A DNA stretch of 64,000 nucleotides from Caballeronia arationis (GTDB lineage: Bacteria > Pseudomonadota > Gammaproteobacteria > Burkholderiales > Burkholderiaceae): contig NZ_FCOG02000021.1 of NCBI RefSeq assembly GCF_001544975.2, positions 59,042 to 123,041 on the forward strand. The letters are read 5' to 3'. The position numbers and the translations under genes were made by a program. The notes under the pieces are model-generated. The model was not told where the DNA came from. It did no database searches and saw only the letters and a program-made list of their open reading frames with translations. Positions 46,315 to 54,694 of this stretch are shown here, piece after piece. Every line of letters starts with the position of its first letter. The stretch's first letter is position 1.

Positions 46315-47586
46315 ATGCTCTATCAATTTCACGAATTCCAGCGAGCCATGCTCTATCCCCTGACGGCATGGGCTCAAGCCGCATCGAAGTCGTTTCTCAA
46401 TCCGGCCAGTCCGCTAGCGTATGTGCCGGGCTCCAGTCGTTTCGCCGCCGGCTACGAACTGCTTTACCGGCTCGGCAAGGACTACGAGAAACCCGAGTTC
46501 GAGATCCATCAGATCGAGAAGGACGGCCACAAGATTCCCATCGTCGAACAGACGGTCGTCGAGAAGCCGTTTTGCCGCCTGCTGCGCTTCAAGCGCTACG
46601 CCGACGACAGCATGGCGGTGAAGAGCATGAAGGACGAGCCGGTCGTGCTCGTCTGCGCGCCTCTGTCGGGCCACCACTCGACGCTCTTGCGCGACACGGT
46701 CAAGACGCTCCTGCAGGATCACAAGGTCTACATCACCGACTGGATCGACGCGCGCATGGTGCCGTTCGAGGATGGCGCGTTCCATCTCGACGACTACGTC
46801 GAGTACATCCAGGAATTCATTCGACATATCGGCGCGAAGGATCTGCATGTGATCTCGGTGTGCCAGCCGACCGTGCCGGTGCTCGCCGCCATCTCGCTGA
46901 TGGCGTCGCGCGGTGAAGACACGCCGCGCACGATGACGATGATGGGTGGTCCGATCGACGCGCGGCGCAGCCCGACGTCGGTGAATTCGCTGGCGAACGA
47001 GCACTCCTACGAGTGGTTCGAGAACAACGTGATTTACACGGTACCGGCAAATTATCCAGGGGTCGGGCGCAAGGTTTATCCGGGGTTCCTGCAGCATGCC
47101 GGGTTTGTCGCTATGAATCCGGAGCGTCATCTGACCGCGCACTGGGACTTCTATCAGAACCTCATCCGCGGCGACGACGACGATGCGGAGCAGCATCGCC
47201 GCTTCTACGACGAATACAACGCCGTGCTCGACATGGCCGCCGAGTATTACCTCGAGACGATCCGCATCGTGTTCCAGGAATTTCGTCTTGCGGAAGGCAC
47301 CTGGGATGTGAACGGCGAGCTCGTGCGCCCGCAGGACATCAAGACAACGGCGCTTTTCACGATCGAAGGCGAGCTCGACGACATTTCGGGCTGCGGCCAG
47401 ACGCGCGCCGCACACGATCTGTGCACGGGCATCCCGGCGAAGAACAAGAAGCATTTCACCGCCGAAAAGGCCGGCCACTACGGCATTTTCTCGGGACGCC
47501 GCTGGCGGACGATGGTGTATCCGCAGCTGCGCGAGTTCATCCTCGAGCACGACAAGGCGCCTAAGACGGAGCCTGTTCCCGCGTAA
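46315..47586 (+). CDS. phaZ: Intracellular polyhydroxybutyrate depolymerase
   Basis: A 423-residue PhaZ that mobilises intracellular PHB granules. Nucleophile is Cys183 in LHVISVCQPTVPVLA, matching the catalytic Cys183 of the Ralstonia eutropha enzyme, so a cysteine replaces the usual lipase-box serine. Other landmarks: LVCAPLSGHHSTLLRDTVKTLL, VYITDWIDARMVP, the Asp/His region ALFTIEGELDDISGCGQTRA and KAGHYGIFSGRRW. No signal peptide, as expected. It has its own promoter candidate and structured leader and is followed by a bidirectional terminator. Indicates PHB storage in this organism. Confidence 0.96.
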   Translation: MLYQFHEFQRAMLYPLTAWAQAASKSFLNPASPLAYVPGSSRFAAGYELLYRLGKDYEKPEFEIHQIEKDGHKIPIVEQTVVEKPFCRLLRFKRYADDSMAVKSMKDEPVVLVCAPLSGHHSTLLRDTVKTLLQDHKVYITDWIDARMVPFEDGAFHLDDYVEYIQEFIRHIGAKDLHVISVCQPTVPVLAAISLMASRGEDTPRTMTMMGGPIDARRSPTSVNSLANEHSYEWFENNVIYTVPANYPGVGRKVYPGFLQHAGFVAMNPERHLTAHWDFYQNLIRGDDDDAEQHRRFYDEYNAVLDMAAEYYLETIRIVFQEFRLAEGTWDVNGELVRPQDIKTTALFTIEGELDDISGCGQTRAAHDLCTGIPAKNKKHFTAEKAGHYGIFSGRRWRTMVYPQLREFILEHDKAPKTEPVPA

Positions 47587-47609
47587 TCCCGCTTGGGCTT
47601 GTACAAGAC

Positions 47610-47646
47610 AAACGCCGCGCTGATTCCAGCGCGGCGTTTGTTTTTT
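47610..47646. terminator. Bidirectional terminator between phaZ and the TetR gene
   Basis: A 13-bp perfect stem (47610-47622 with 47627-47639), loop ATTC, then GTTTTTT on the plus strand. Serves phaZ and probably the convergent tetR gene. Confidence 0.92.
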
Positions 47647-47661
47647 GAGCCTGCGAGTGCC

Positions 47662-48294
47662 TTACCGCCGCATCAGATACGCGAGCAAAAGCTCCGTGTT
47701 CATCTTCACCATTTCATCGCGCGGCTCTTGCTGGCTGAAGTCGAGCCCGAAGGTCGCTTCGAGCGTGAAGCGGTTCGACACGATGTAATAGCCCAGACCG
47801 GACAGCGTCACGTAGAACTTGAGCGGATCGACATCGGTCCTGAACAAGCCGGCCTTTGCGCCGCGTTCAAGAATGCCCGCGAGCGTTGCGACAACCGGCG
47901 AGATCAACTCGCGGATGCGCGTCGACCCCTTGATATATCTCGCTTCGTGGAGATTTTCGTTGTTGATCAGACGCAGCAGTTCCGGGTGATCGCGATAGTA
48001 ATCCCAGACGAAATGCGCAAGCCGCGTCATGGCTTCGACGGGCGCGACGCCGTCGAGGTCGAGCGAGCGCTCCGTATCCATGAGCGCGCCGAACGCGTGT
48101 TCAAGCACAGCCGTAAACAGTTGCTCCTTGCTGCCGAAGTAGTAATAGAGCATCCGCTCGTTGGTTTCGGCGCGGCGGGCTATCTGATCGACGCGTGCGC
48201 CGAACAGACCTCCGGCTGCGAACTCGTCCGCGGCTGCAAGCAATATGCGGCGGCGGGTGCCTTCAGGATCTCTTTTGATTTTCGGCTGATTCAT
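47662..48294 (-). CDS. TetR/AcrR-family transcriptional regulator
   Basis: A 210-residue repressor-like protein starting MNQPKIKRDPEGTRRRIL at 48294. The N-terminal helix-turn-helix is ILLAAADEFAAGGLFGARVDQIARRAETNERMLYYYFGSKEQLFTAVLE. The C-terminal ligand domain resembles the TetR_C_33/CerR type seen in pyrimidine-catabolism and small-molecule regulators (LRLINNENLHEARYIKGS, VDPLKFYVTLSGLGYYIV). Divergent from rnfB; a palindrome in the spacer could be its operator. Ligand unknown. Confidence 0.92.
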   Translation of the reverse strand: MNQPKIKRDPEGTRRRILLAAADEFAAGGLFGARVDQIARRAETNERMLYYYFGSKEQLFTAVLEHAFGALMDTERSLDLDGVAPVEAMTRLAHFVWDYYRDHPELLRLINNENLHEARYIKGSTRIRELISPVVATLAGILERGAKAGLFRTDVDPLKFYVTLSGLGYYIVSNRFTLEATFGLDFSQQEPRDEMVKMNTELLLAYLMRR

Positions 48295-48672
48295 GGTGGC
48301 ATGATTCGAGAGCCGCGTTATCCGAATAGCGTCACGTGGCCCGTGTCCAGGGGTTACATGACGTGAACGGGCGCGCCAAGTTATTGGGGAACACCGTCCT
48401 GCGGTCAATCGGAAAAGCGCTTCGATTATGCGCACATCGATTGCCTATTGGCAATTGGGATTGAAAGGGAATTGGTAGATAATGGCGCCTTTAGTTCGAG
48501 CGCGGGAGCAAGAGCCCGCGCCGCTCCCCGCAGTGTCAACGCGAACGCGCACCGTTGCATGCCGATGCAAGTCGATGCGCGTCGATAGCGGCAATGCACA
48601 TCGAAGCCCTTTGTTCCAAGTGCGCCGAATGCGCCCGAGTGCGCCCGACTGTGAAACACGCGCCCGTGCACC
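48295..48672. promoter_or_regulatory. Divergent region tetR/rnfB with promoter and operator-like palindrome
   Basis: A strong plus-strand promoter candidate: TTGGGA (48455-48460), 17-base spacer, GATAAT (48478-48483). Overlapping its -35 is the inverted repeat ATTGCC-TATT-GGCAAT (48440-48455), suited to a dimeric repressor such as the adjacent TetR protein. The rnfB start follows about 180 bases later. Nothing else gene-like in this 378-base stretch. Confidence 0.6.
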
Positions 48673-49536
48673 ATGGCGAACTCCCCCAACGTGAACGTGA
48701 CCGTAGACGCCCGAGAGACGCTCGCAGACCGCATCGAGGATCTGCTGCCCCAGACGCAATGCACCAAGTGCGGGTATCCCGCCTGCCGGCCTTACGCTGA
48801 AGCCATCGCGACAGGCGTTGCGAACCATAACCAGTGCCCGCCGGGCGGGATCGAAGGCGTCGCGCGGCTCGCGCATCTGCTCGGCAAGCCGGTGATTCCG
48901 CTGAACCTGGAGAACGGCGTCGAGCGGCCACGCCCGCTTGCCGTGATCGACGAGAACGTGTGCATCGGCTGCACGCTGTGCATGCAGGCGTGTCCCGTCG
49001 ATGCGATAGTCGGCGCGGCCAAGCAGATGCACACGGTCATCGAGGCGCTCTGTACCGGTTGCGACCTTTGCGTGCCGCCCTGCCCTGTCGACTGCATCGC
49101 GATGATTCCCGTCACCGGGGCGAAATCCGGCTGGGATGCATGGACGCAGGATCAAGCCGATGCCGCGCGCGACCGTCACGACCGGCGCCTCGCGCGTCAG
49201 GCGCACGAGCGCGAGGCTGCCGAAGCGCGCGCCGCCGCGCGGCAGGCGGAGCGACATGCCGGGCGTCCCGTGTCGCATGAGGAAAGCGATGCACAGCCGG
49301 CATCGGTCGCCGCGCCCGCCATTGCCGACGACCCTGAAGCCAGGAAACGCGCGATCATTCAGGCCGCGCTCGAACGCGCGCGCAAGAAGAAGGAAGAACT
49401 CGCGAAGCTCGGCGCCGCGCCGAAGAATACCGAGCACGTAAGCGCGGACGTGCAGGCGCAGATCGACGCCGCCGAAGAACGGCGGCGGCGGCTCGGCCTC
49501 GCTGGCGGCAGCGAGAAGAACGATTCCGATCACTGA
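48673..49536 (+). CDS. rsxB: RnfB-like iron-sulfur protein (orphan electron-transport subunit)
   Basis: A 287-residue ferredoxin-like protein. The first cluster is in the RnfB-type [16 protein letters not shown]...HNQCPPGG (C-x2-C-x4-C...C). Two classic 4Fe-4S motifs follow, [16 protein letters not shown] and [16 protein letters not shown]. The last 110 residues are a charged Ala/Arg/Glu helix ([17 protein letters not shown], ending [11 protein letters not shown]...EERRRRLG). The N-terminal membrane anchor of canonical RnfB is absent, and no rnfA/C/D/G/E genes are nearby. Betaproteobacteria often pair this form with nth, which is 12 bases downstream; it may supply electrons or clusters to endonuclease III (inference). 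Confidence 0.92.
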   Translation: MANSPNVNVTVDARETLADRIEDLLPQTQCTKCGYPACRPYAEAIATGVANHNQCPPGGIEGVARLAHLLGKPVIPLNLENGVERPRPLAVIDENVCIGCTLCMQACPVDAIVGAAKQMHTVIEALCTGCDLCVPPCPVDCIAMIPVTGAKSGWDAWTQDQADAARDRHDRRLARQAHEREAAEARAAARQAERHAGRPVSHEESDAQPASVAAPAIADDPEARKRAIIQAALERARKKKEELAKLGAAPKNTEHVSADVQAQIDAAEERRRRLGLAGGSEKNDSDH

Positions 49537-49548
49537 CCCGGGCGTGCG

Positions 49549-50193
49549 ATGAACGCGAACAAGCGCCGTGCCATCTTCGAGACGCTCAGCAGTCTCAACC
49601 CGCACCCGACGACCGAACTGGAATACAGCTCGCCGTTCGAACTGCTGATCGCCGTCCTGCTGTCCGCGCAAGCCACCGACGTCTCGGTGAACAAGGCGAT
49701 GCGCCGGATGTTTCCCGTCGCGAACACGCCAGCGATGGTGCTCGCGCTCGGCGAGGAAGGCGTCGCCGATTACATCCGCACGATCGGGCTTTATCGCACG
49801 AAAGCGAAGAACGTGATCGCGACGTGCCGCATTCTCATCGACCAGTACGGCGGCGAAGTGCCCGACGACCGCGAAGCGCTCGAATCGTTGCCGGGAGTGG
49901 GTCGCAAGACCGCGAACGTGATCCTGAACACGGCGTTCGGCCATCCGACGATCGCCGTCGATACGCATATCTTCCGCGTCGCGAACCGCACGGGACTCGC
50001 GCCCGGCAAGGACGTGCGCGCGGTCGAAACGGCGCTCGAAAAGTTCGTACCGAAGGAGTATTTGCACGACGCCCATCACTGGCTGATCCTGCACGGTCGC
50101 TACGTGTGCAAGGCGCGCACGCCCGAGTGCTGGCATTGCGCGATCGAGCCGCTCTGCGAATACCGTCCGAAGACGCCCGCGCCGGTGCTCTGA
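49549..50193 (+). CDS. nth: Endonuclease III
   Basis: A 214-residue base-excision-repair DNA glycosylase/AP lyase for oxidised pyrimidines. Helix-hairpin-helix with catalytic Lys in LESLPGVGRKTANVILNTAFG, catalytic Asp in VDTHIFRVANR, and the C-terminal 4Fe-4S motif CKARTPECWHCAIEPLC (C-x6-C-x2-C-x5-C). Twelve bases after rsxB, so co-transcribed. Confidence 0.97.
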   Translation: MNANKRRAIFETLSSLNPHPTTELEYSSPFELLIAVLLSAQATDVSVNKAMRRMFPVANTPAMVLALGEEGVADYIRTIGLYRTKAKNVIATCRILIDQYGGEVPDDREALESLPGVGRKTANVILNTAFGHPTIAVDTHIFRVANRTGLAPGKDVRAVETALEKFVPKEYLHDAHHWLILHGRYVCKARTPECWHCAIEPLCEYRPKTPAPVL

Positions 50194-50249
50194 GCGAAGA
50201 CCCGCGCCGCGCCTTAAAATGGCGCCCTGAAACCTGGAAACCCTGCCGT

Positions 50250-50681
50250 ATGTTCAATCCCAGCCGCGACGAAGTCCGTCAATTCTTCACCGAGACCTGG
50301 CGCAAGCAGCGCGCGGGCGAAATCCTGACGCCGCTGGAAAGCATCGCCGCCGACTGGATTGGCGAGCATCCCGAATACCAGCAGGAACTCGCCGATCCCG
50401 ACGTCACACAAGCCGACTATTCACCCGAACGCGGCCAGACCAATCCGTTCCTGCACCTGTCGATGCATCTTGCGATCAGCGAGCAGTTATCGATCGACCA
50501 GCCGCCGGGCATCCGGCGCGCGCACGAGAAACTCGTCGCGCGGCTTGGCTCGACGCACGACGCGCAGCACGCGATCATGGAATGCCTCGGCCAGATCATC
50601 TGGGACGCGCAGCGCACCAGCACACCGCCCGACACCGACGCCTATCTCGCGCTGATCGAGCGACGGGCTTCGCGCGACTAA
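50250..50681 (+). CDS. DUF1841-family protein
   Basis: A 143-residue protein starting MFNPSRDEVRQFFTETW at 50250. Conserved blocks LTPLESIAADWIGEHPEYQ, NPFLHLSMHLAISEQLSIDQ and HDAQHAIMECLGQIIWDAQR are those of DUF1841, a mostly alpha-helical family with conserved histidines (LSMHLAI, DAQHAIMEC) that suggest metal binding. Function unknown. Third gene of the rsxB-nth operon and followed by a bidirectional hairpin. Confidence 0.9.
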   Translation: MFNPSRDEVRQFFTETWRKQRAGEILTPLESIAADWIGEHPEYQQELADPDVTQADYSPERGQTNPFLHLSMHLAISEQLSIDQPPGIRRAHEKLVARLGSTHDAQHAIMECLGQIIWDAQRTSTPPDTDAYLALIERRASRD

Positions 50682-50701
50682 GGTTCTCACGCCAGCGCCG
50701 T

Positions 50702-50738
50702 AAACGACGACACCCCGCGATGCGGGGTGTCGTCGTTT
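50702..50738. terminator. Bidirectional terminator after DUF1841 and cytochrome c genes
   Basis: A 17-bp perfect stem (50702-50718 with 50722-50738) around a 3-base loop GAT, with AAA and TTT ends. It lies between convergent genes and can serve both. Confidence 0.9.
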
Positions 50739-50768
50739 GAAGCCGTGAAAAGCTGCAGGAAGCCGCGC

Positions 50769-51146
50769 TTACTTCTTCAGCACGAGGCTGCCGTTCAGCG
50801 ATTCGATGTAGGCAGCAAGGTCTTTCAGATCGCTTTGCGACAGGTTCTGCACCTGTGCGGCCATGATCGCGTTGCTGCGGCCGAAGTTCGGATTGCCATT
50901 GCCCATCTGATACTGACGCAGCGCCCAGTAGATATAGGTCGCATGCTGGCCCGCGAGCTTCGGATATTCGCCGCTCACGGGCTGATTGAGGTTCGGGCCA
51001 TGGCAGGCCGCGCAATTGTGGCTGTCGGACAGCGATTTGCCGTTGGCGACGTCGGCGGCGTGCGCCGCATTCATCGATGCAATGCCGAAGAGCGCCGCCA
51101 CGCACGCTGCCTTGAACACTGCCTGAAGTGCCTTGGATGGCTTCAT
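50769..51146 (-). CDS. Class I cytochrome c, periplasmic
   Basis: A 125-residue exported heme protein. Signal peptide MKPSKALQAVFKAACVAALF...NAAHA, cleavage after about residue 30. Heme attachment C45-A-A-C48-H49. The distal methionine is probably in the AIMAAQVQNLSQSDLKDLAAYI helix, as in c553/c4-type domains. One of two tandem small cytochromes 58 bases apart. Likely shuttles electrons to a terminal oxidase; the partner is not visible. Confidence 0.92.
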   Translation of the reverse strand: MKPSKALQAVFKAACVAALFGIASMNAAHAADVANGKSLSDSHNCAACHGPNLNQPVSGEYPKLAGQHATYIYWALRQYQMGNGNPNFGRSNAIMAAQVQNLSQSDLKDLAAYIESLNGSLVLKK

Positions 51147-51204
51147 GAATTCTCCTATCCCGCGAAATTGGATTGCCGAGTGACTGGCGCCAGAGGTGCG
51201 CGGA

Positions 51205-51570
51205 TCACTTGTCGGGATTGTTCTTCGAAGAGGGGGTTTGCGCGGCGTAGTACGCGGCGATGTCGGCGATGTCCTGATCGGTCAGCGTCGTGGCGATGGC
51301 GCGCATGGTGTCGAAGTGGCGGTCGCCCTTCTTGTACGCATGCAGCGCGTTCTCGATGTACTTGGCGTTCTGGCCGCCCAGCATCGGAACGTTGTAGACC
51401 TCGGGATACGCCGTGCGGTAGCCCGGAATGCCGTGGCAACCGATGCACATCGCCACCTTGCCTTCGGCCGCCTTCGCGTTGCCGACGACATCGGCCGATG
51501 CCTGGGTCGCGAAGCCGGCGAGGCCCGACAGCGCTGCGATCACGGCACATTTGCCGATGAATTTGTTCAT
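51205..51570 (-). CDS. Class I cytochrome c, periplasmic (first of pair)
   Basis: A 121-residue exported cytochrome. Signal peptide MNKFIGKCAVIAALSGLAGFATQASA. Heme site C42-I-G-C45-H46, YNVPMLGGQNAKYIENALHAY carries the conserved c4-like segment, and TLTDQDIADIAAYYA is the C-terminal helix; the Met ligand is probably in FDTMRAIA. Together with the following gene it resembles a split di-heme cytochrome c4: each has one heme and similar length. That idea is inference. Confidence 0.92.
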   Translation of the reverse strand: MNKFIGKCAVIAALSGLAGFATQASADVVGNAKAAEGKVAMCIGCHGIPGYRTAYPEVYNVPMLGGQNAKYIENALHAYKKGDRHFDTMRAIATTLTDQDIADIAAYYAAQTPSSKNNPDK

Positions 51571-51930
51571 AGCTTCTCTAACCTAGCATGAGGGGAAATT
51601 CGACGCGCCCGCCGTCCGACCCGAGGCCCACGACCCACGCCGAGTTCATCACAACCTTCTCGGGACTGTTCTTGTCTCTAGCCCTTGCTCTAGCCACGCA
51701 GGCCAAAAAAATCGCGCTAATTGTACCGCGCGACCCACCCTCCGTCCACAGAATGGGCGTGCGCGCCTGGCCCGACCGGCGCTCCGGTCAAGCGCCTGCG
51801 TCCCGGCGATGGCACGCAATGTCGGTCCAGACGCGCTTGCGACGGCGGCTCACAGGATAAGCGGGGGGCGTCAATGGCAACAGCCCATCTGACTTATACT
51901 GGGTTTTTTTCTCCCACCGGACTCTTTGCC
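51571..51930. promoter_or_regulatory. Divergent region cytochrome pair / moxR
   Basis: On the minus strand TACAAT (51725-51720) is a good -10 for the cytochromes, with a leader of about 145 bases and a poor -35. On the plus strand TTATACT near 51893-51899 is a -10 candidate for moxR. TCTAGCCCTTGCTCTAGCC near 51677-51695 is a short direct repeat. The moxR frame stays open upstream of 51931, but the residues there look non-coding. Confidence 0.5.
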
Positions 51931-52773
51931 ATGCGTTTCGAAGGCTCATCGCAATACGTCGCCACCGACGACCTCAAGCTCGCGGTCAACGCCGCGATGA
52001 CGCTTCAGCGCCCGCTGCTCATCAAGGGAGAGCCCGGAACCGGCAAGACGATGCTCGCCGAGGAGGTGGCGGCCGCGCTCGGCATGCCGCTCCTGCAATG
52101 GCACATCAAGTCCACGACGAAAGCACAGCAGGGCCTCTACGAGTACGACGCGGTCTCGCGCCTGCGCGATTCGCAGCTCGGCGACGAGCGCGTGAAGGAG
52201 ATCCGCAACTACATCGTGAAGGGCGTGCTCTGGCAGGCGTTCGAGGCGGACCAGCAGACCGTCCTTCTGATCGACGAGATCGACAAGGCGGACATCGAAT
52301 TCCCGAACGACCTCTTGCGCGAACTCGACCGCATGGAGTTCTACGTCTACGAGACGCATCAGCTCGTGAAGGCGTTGCACCGGCCGCTCGTCATCATCAC
52401 GTCGAACAACGAGAAGGAACTGCCCGACGCGTTCCTGCGCCGCTGCTTCTTCCACTACATCAAGTTCCCGGAGCCATCGACGATGAAGGAGATCGTCGAA
52501 GTGCATTTTCCGGGCATCAGGGAAGACCTGCTCGCCGCCGCGATGCAGAGCTTCTTCGAGTTGCGCAATGTATCCGGGCTGAAGAAGAAGCCGTCGACCT
52601 CCGAACTGCTTGACTGGCTGAAGCTCCTGCTCGCCGAAGACATCCCGCCCGAAGCGCTGCGCACCTCCGACCAGAAGCAGATCGTGCCGCCCCTGCATGG
52701 CGCGCTGCTCAAGAACGAGCAGGACCTGCATCTCTTCGAGCGGCTCCTGTACATGAACCGCAACAACCGCTGA
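51931..52773 (+). CDS. MoxR-family AAA+ ATPase
   Basis: A 280-residue AAA+ protein starting MRFEGSSQYVATDDL at 51931. Walker A GEPGTGKT at residues 33-40, Walker B VLLIDEIDKADIEF, sensor 1 VIITSNNEKELPDAFLRRC, and a C-terminal lid domain. MoxR ATPases are chaperone-like and usually work with a VWA-domain protein to load metals or cofactors or remodel complexes. A VWA gene lies two genes downstream in the same direction. Confidence 0.94.
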   Translation: MRFEGSSQYVATDDLKLAVNAAMTLQRPLLIKGEPGTGKTMLAEEVAAALGMPLLQWHIKSTTKAQQGLYEYDAVSRLRDSQLGDERVKEIRNYIVKGVLWQAFEADQQTVLLIDEIDKADIEFPNDLLRELDRMEFYVYETHQLVKALHRPLVIITSNNEKELPDAFLRRCFFHYIKFPEPSTMKEIVEVHFPGIREDLLAAAMQSFFELRNVSGLKKKPSTSELLDWLKLLLAEDIPPEALRTSDQKQIVPPLHGALLKNEQDLHLFERLLYMNRNNR

Positions 52774-52808
52774 GCGCCTTCCATCACTTCCTGAGAGAGT
52801 TTGAACGC

Positions 52809-53399
52809 ATGAGCCGCTGGATCGAACCCGTCACGCTGTCCGGACAACACGTCAAGCTCGTTCCGATGTCGGTCGAGCACGAACAGGCGCTTGCAGCAGC
52901 CGCCGCCGACGGCGAACTGTGGAAGCTCTGGTACACGAGCGTGCCCGAGCCGGACAAGACGCGCGCGTGGATCGACGCCGCGCTCGCAATGCGGGACACC
53001 CTCGGCGCGCATCCGTTTGCCGTAATCGATGCAAAGACGGGCGACGTCGTCGGATCCACGCGCTACTTCAATGTCGATGAAGCAAACCGCCGGCTCGAAA
53101 TCGGCCATACGTGGTACGCGAAGCGCGTCCAGCGCACGGCGCTCAACACCGAAGCCAAGCTGCTCCTGCTCACGCATGCGTTCGAGAAGCTGAACGCGAT
53201 CGCCGTCGAGTTCCGGACCCACTTCATGAACCACCAGTCGCGCGCCGCCATCGCGCGGCTCGGCGCGAAACAGGACGGCATCCTGCGCAATCACCAGGTC
53301 GGGAAGGACGGCGCGTATCGCGATACCGTCGTGTTCTCGATCATCCAGTCGGAATGGCCAGCGGTGCGCATTCATCTCAAGCACCGGCTCGAAGGCTAG
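52809..53399 (+). CDS. GNAT-family N-acetyltransferase (RimJ/RimL-like)
   Basis: A 196-residue acetyltransferase, MSRWIEPVTLSGQHVKLVPM onward. Features: PFAVIDAKTGDVVGSTRYF, the substrate strand NRRLEIGHTWYAKRVQRTALN, and the C-terminal MNHQSRAAIARLGAKQDGILR. The family transfers acetyl from acetyl-CoA to N-terminal or small-molecule amines. It sits between moxR and the VWA gene with about 35-base gaps. Whether it is functionally part of that system is open. Confidence 0.9.
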   Translation: MSRWIEPVTLSGQHVKLVPMSVEHEQALAAAAADGELWKLWYTSVPEPDKTRAWIDAALAMRDTLGAHPFAVIDAKTGDVVGSTRYFNVDEANRRLEIGHTWYAKRVQRTALNTEAKLLLLTHAFEKLNAIAVEFRTHFMNHQSRAAIARLGAKQDGILRNHQVGKDGAYRDTVVFSIIQSEWPAVRIHLKHRLEG

Positions 53400-53429
53400 T
53401 ACCGGCTACGCACCCGCGAGGTTCACAGC

Positions 53430-54605
53430 ATGCTGATCGACTTCTTCTACTCGTTGCGCGGCGCGAAGCTGCCGGTGTCGGTGAAGGAATACCTGACGCT
53501 GCTCGAAGCGCTGAAGGCACAGGTGATCGCGCCGTCGCTCGACGAGTTCTATTTCCTCGCGCGCATGACGCTCGTGAAGGACGAGAAGTACTTCGACAAG
53601 TTTGATCAGGCGTTCGGCGCGTACTTCCACGGCGTGACGAAGATCGACGAAGCCGCCTTCGACGTGCCGCTCGACTGGCTGAAGAAGCGCCTCGACCGCG
53701 ATTTCACGCCCGAGGAAAAGAACAAAATCGAGGCGCTCGGCGGACTCGACAAGCTGATGGAGCGCCTGAAGGAACTCTTCGAGGAACAGCAGGAGCGCCA
53801 CGAAGGCGGCAGCAAGTGGATCGGCACGGGCGGCACGTCGCCGTTCGGGCACGGCGGCTACAACCCGGAAGGCATCCGCATCGGCGGGGAATCGTCGGGG
53901 AACCGCACGGCGGTGAAGGTGTGGGACGAGCGCGCGTATCGCGATTACGACGACCAGGTTGAGATCGGCACGCGCAACATCAAGATCGCGCTGAGGCGCC
54001 TGCGCCGCTTCGCGCGAGAGGGCGCGGCCGAGGAACTCGACCTCCCCGACACGATCCGCAGCACCGCCGCGAACGCCGGCTGGCTCGACCTGAAGATGGT
54101 GCCCGAGCGGCACAACAACGTGAAGGTGCTGATGCTGCTCGATGTCGGCGGCTCGATGGACGATCACATCAAGCGCGTCGAGGAGTTGTTCTCCGCGGCG
54201 AAGGCCGAGTTCAAGCACCTGGAGTTCTTCTATTTCCACAATTGCGTCTACGACTATCTGTGGAAGAACAACCGCCGGCGTCACGGCGAGCGCACGCCGA
54301 CCTTCGACGTGCTGCACAAGTTTACCGCGGACTACAAGCTGATCTTCGTCGGCGACGCGACGATGAGCCCCTACGAAGTGCTGCAGCCGGGCGGATCGGT
54401 GGAATACAACAACGCGGAAGCCGGCGCGGTGTGGCTGAGGCGTCTCGCGGACCAGTTCCCGCGTCACGCGTGGCTCAATCCCGAGCCGGAGCGGCTCTGG
54501 GAATACCGCCAGTCGATTTCGGTGATCCGGCAGGTTCTCGGCAACCGGATGTACGGCCTCACGATGGCTGGCCTCGAAGGCGCGATGCGGGCGCTGTCGA
54601 AGTAG
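53430..54605 (+). CDS. VWA-domain protein (CoxE-like), partner of MoxR
   Basis: A 391-residue protein. N-terminal helical region FYSLRGAKLPVSVKEYLTLL resembles the CoxE start, and the C-terminal von Willebrand A domain has a partly modified metal-ion site (MLLDVGGSMDDHIKRVEELF, i.e. DxGxS). GTGGTSPFGHGGYNPEGIRIGG is a conserved linker. In characterised relatives, MoxR and CoxE-like pairs help insert metals or activate enzymes such as CO dehydrogenase or Rubisco. No such enzyme gene is in the window. Confidence 0.93.
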   Translation: MLIDFFYSLRGAKLPVSVKEYLTLLEALKAQVIAPSLDEFYFLARMTLVKDEKYFDKFDQAFGAYFHGVTKIDEAAFDVPLDWLKKRLDRDFTPEEKNKIEALGGLDKLMERLKELFEEQQERHEGGSKWIGTGGTSPFGHGGYNPEGIRIGGESSGNRTAVKVWDERAYRDYDDQVEIGTRNIKIALRRLRRFAREGAAEELDLPDTIRSTAANAGWLDLKMVPERHNNVKVLMLLDVGGSMDDHIKRVEELFSAAKAEFKHLEFFYFHNCVYDYLWKNNRRRHGERTPTFDVLHKFTADYKLIFVGDATMSPYEVLQPGGSVEYNNAEAGAVWLRRLADQFPRHAWLNPEPERLWEYRQSISVIRQVLGNRMYGLTMAGLEGAMRALSK

Positions 54606-54694
54606 GCGCGCGCGGGCGGTGAAGCGCGTAACATCGCGCTTTCCCGCGCCGCCCCCGGCGTGCTTCTCACCGCTTGCCCGCTGCATCCTGCCGC

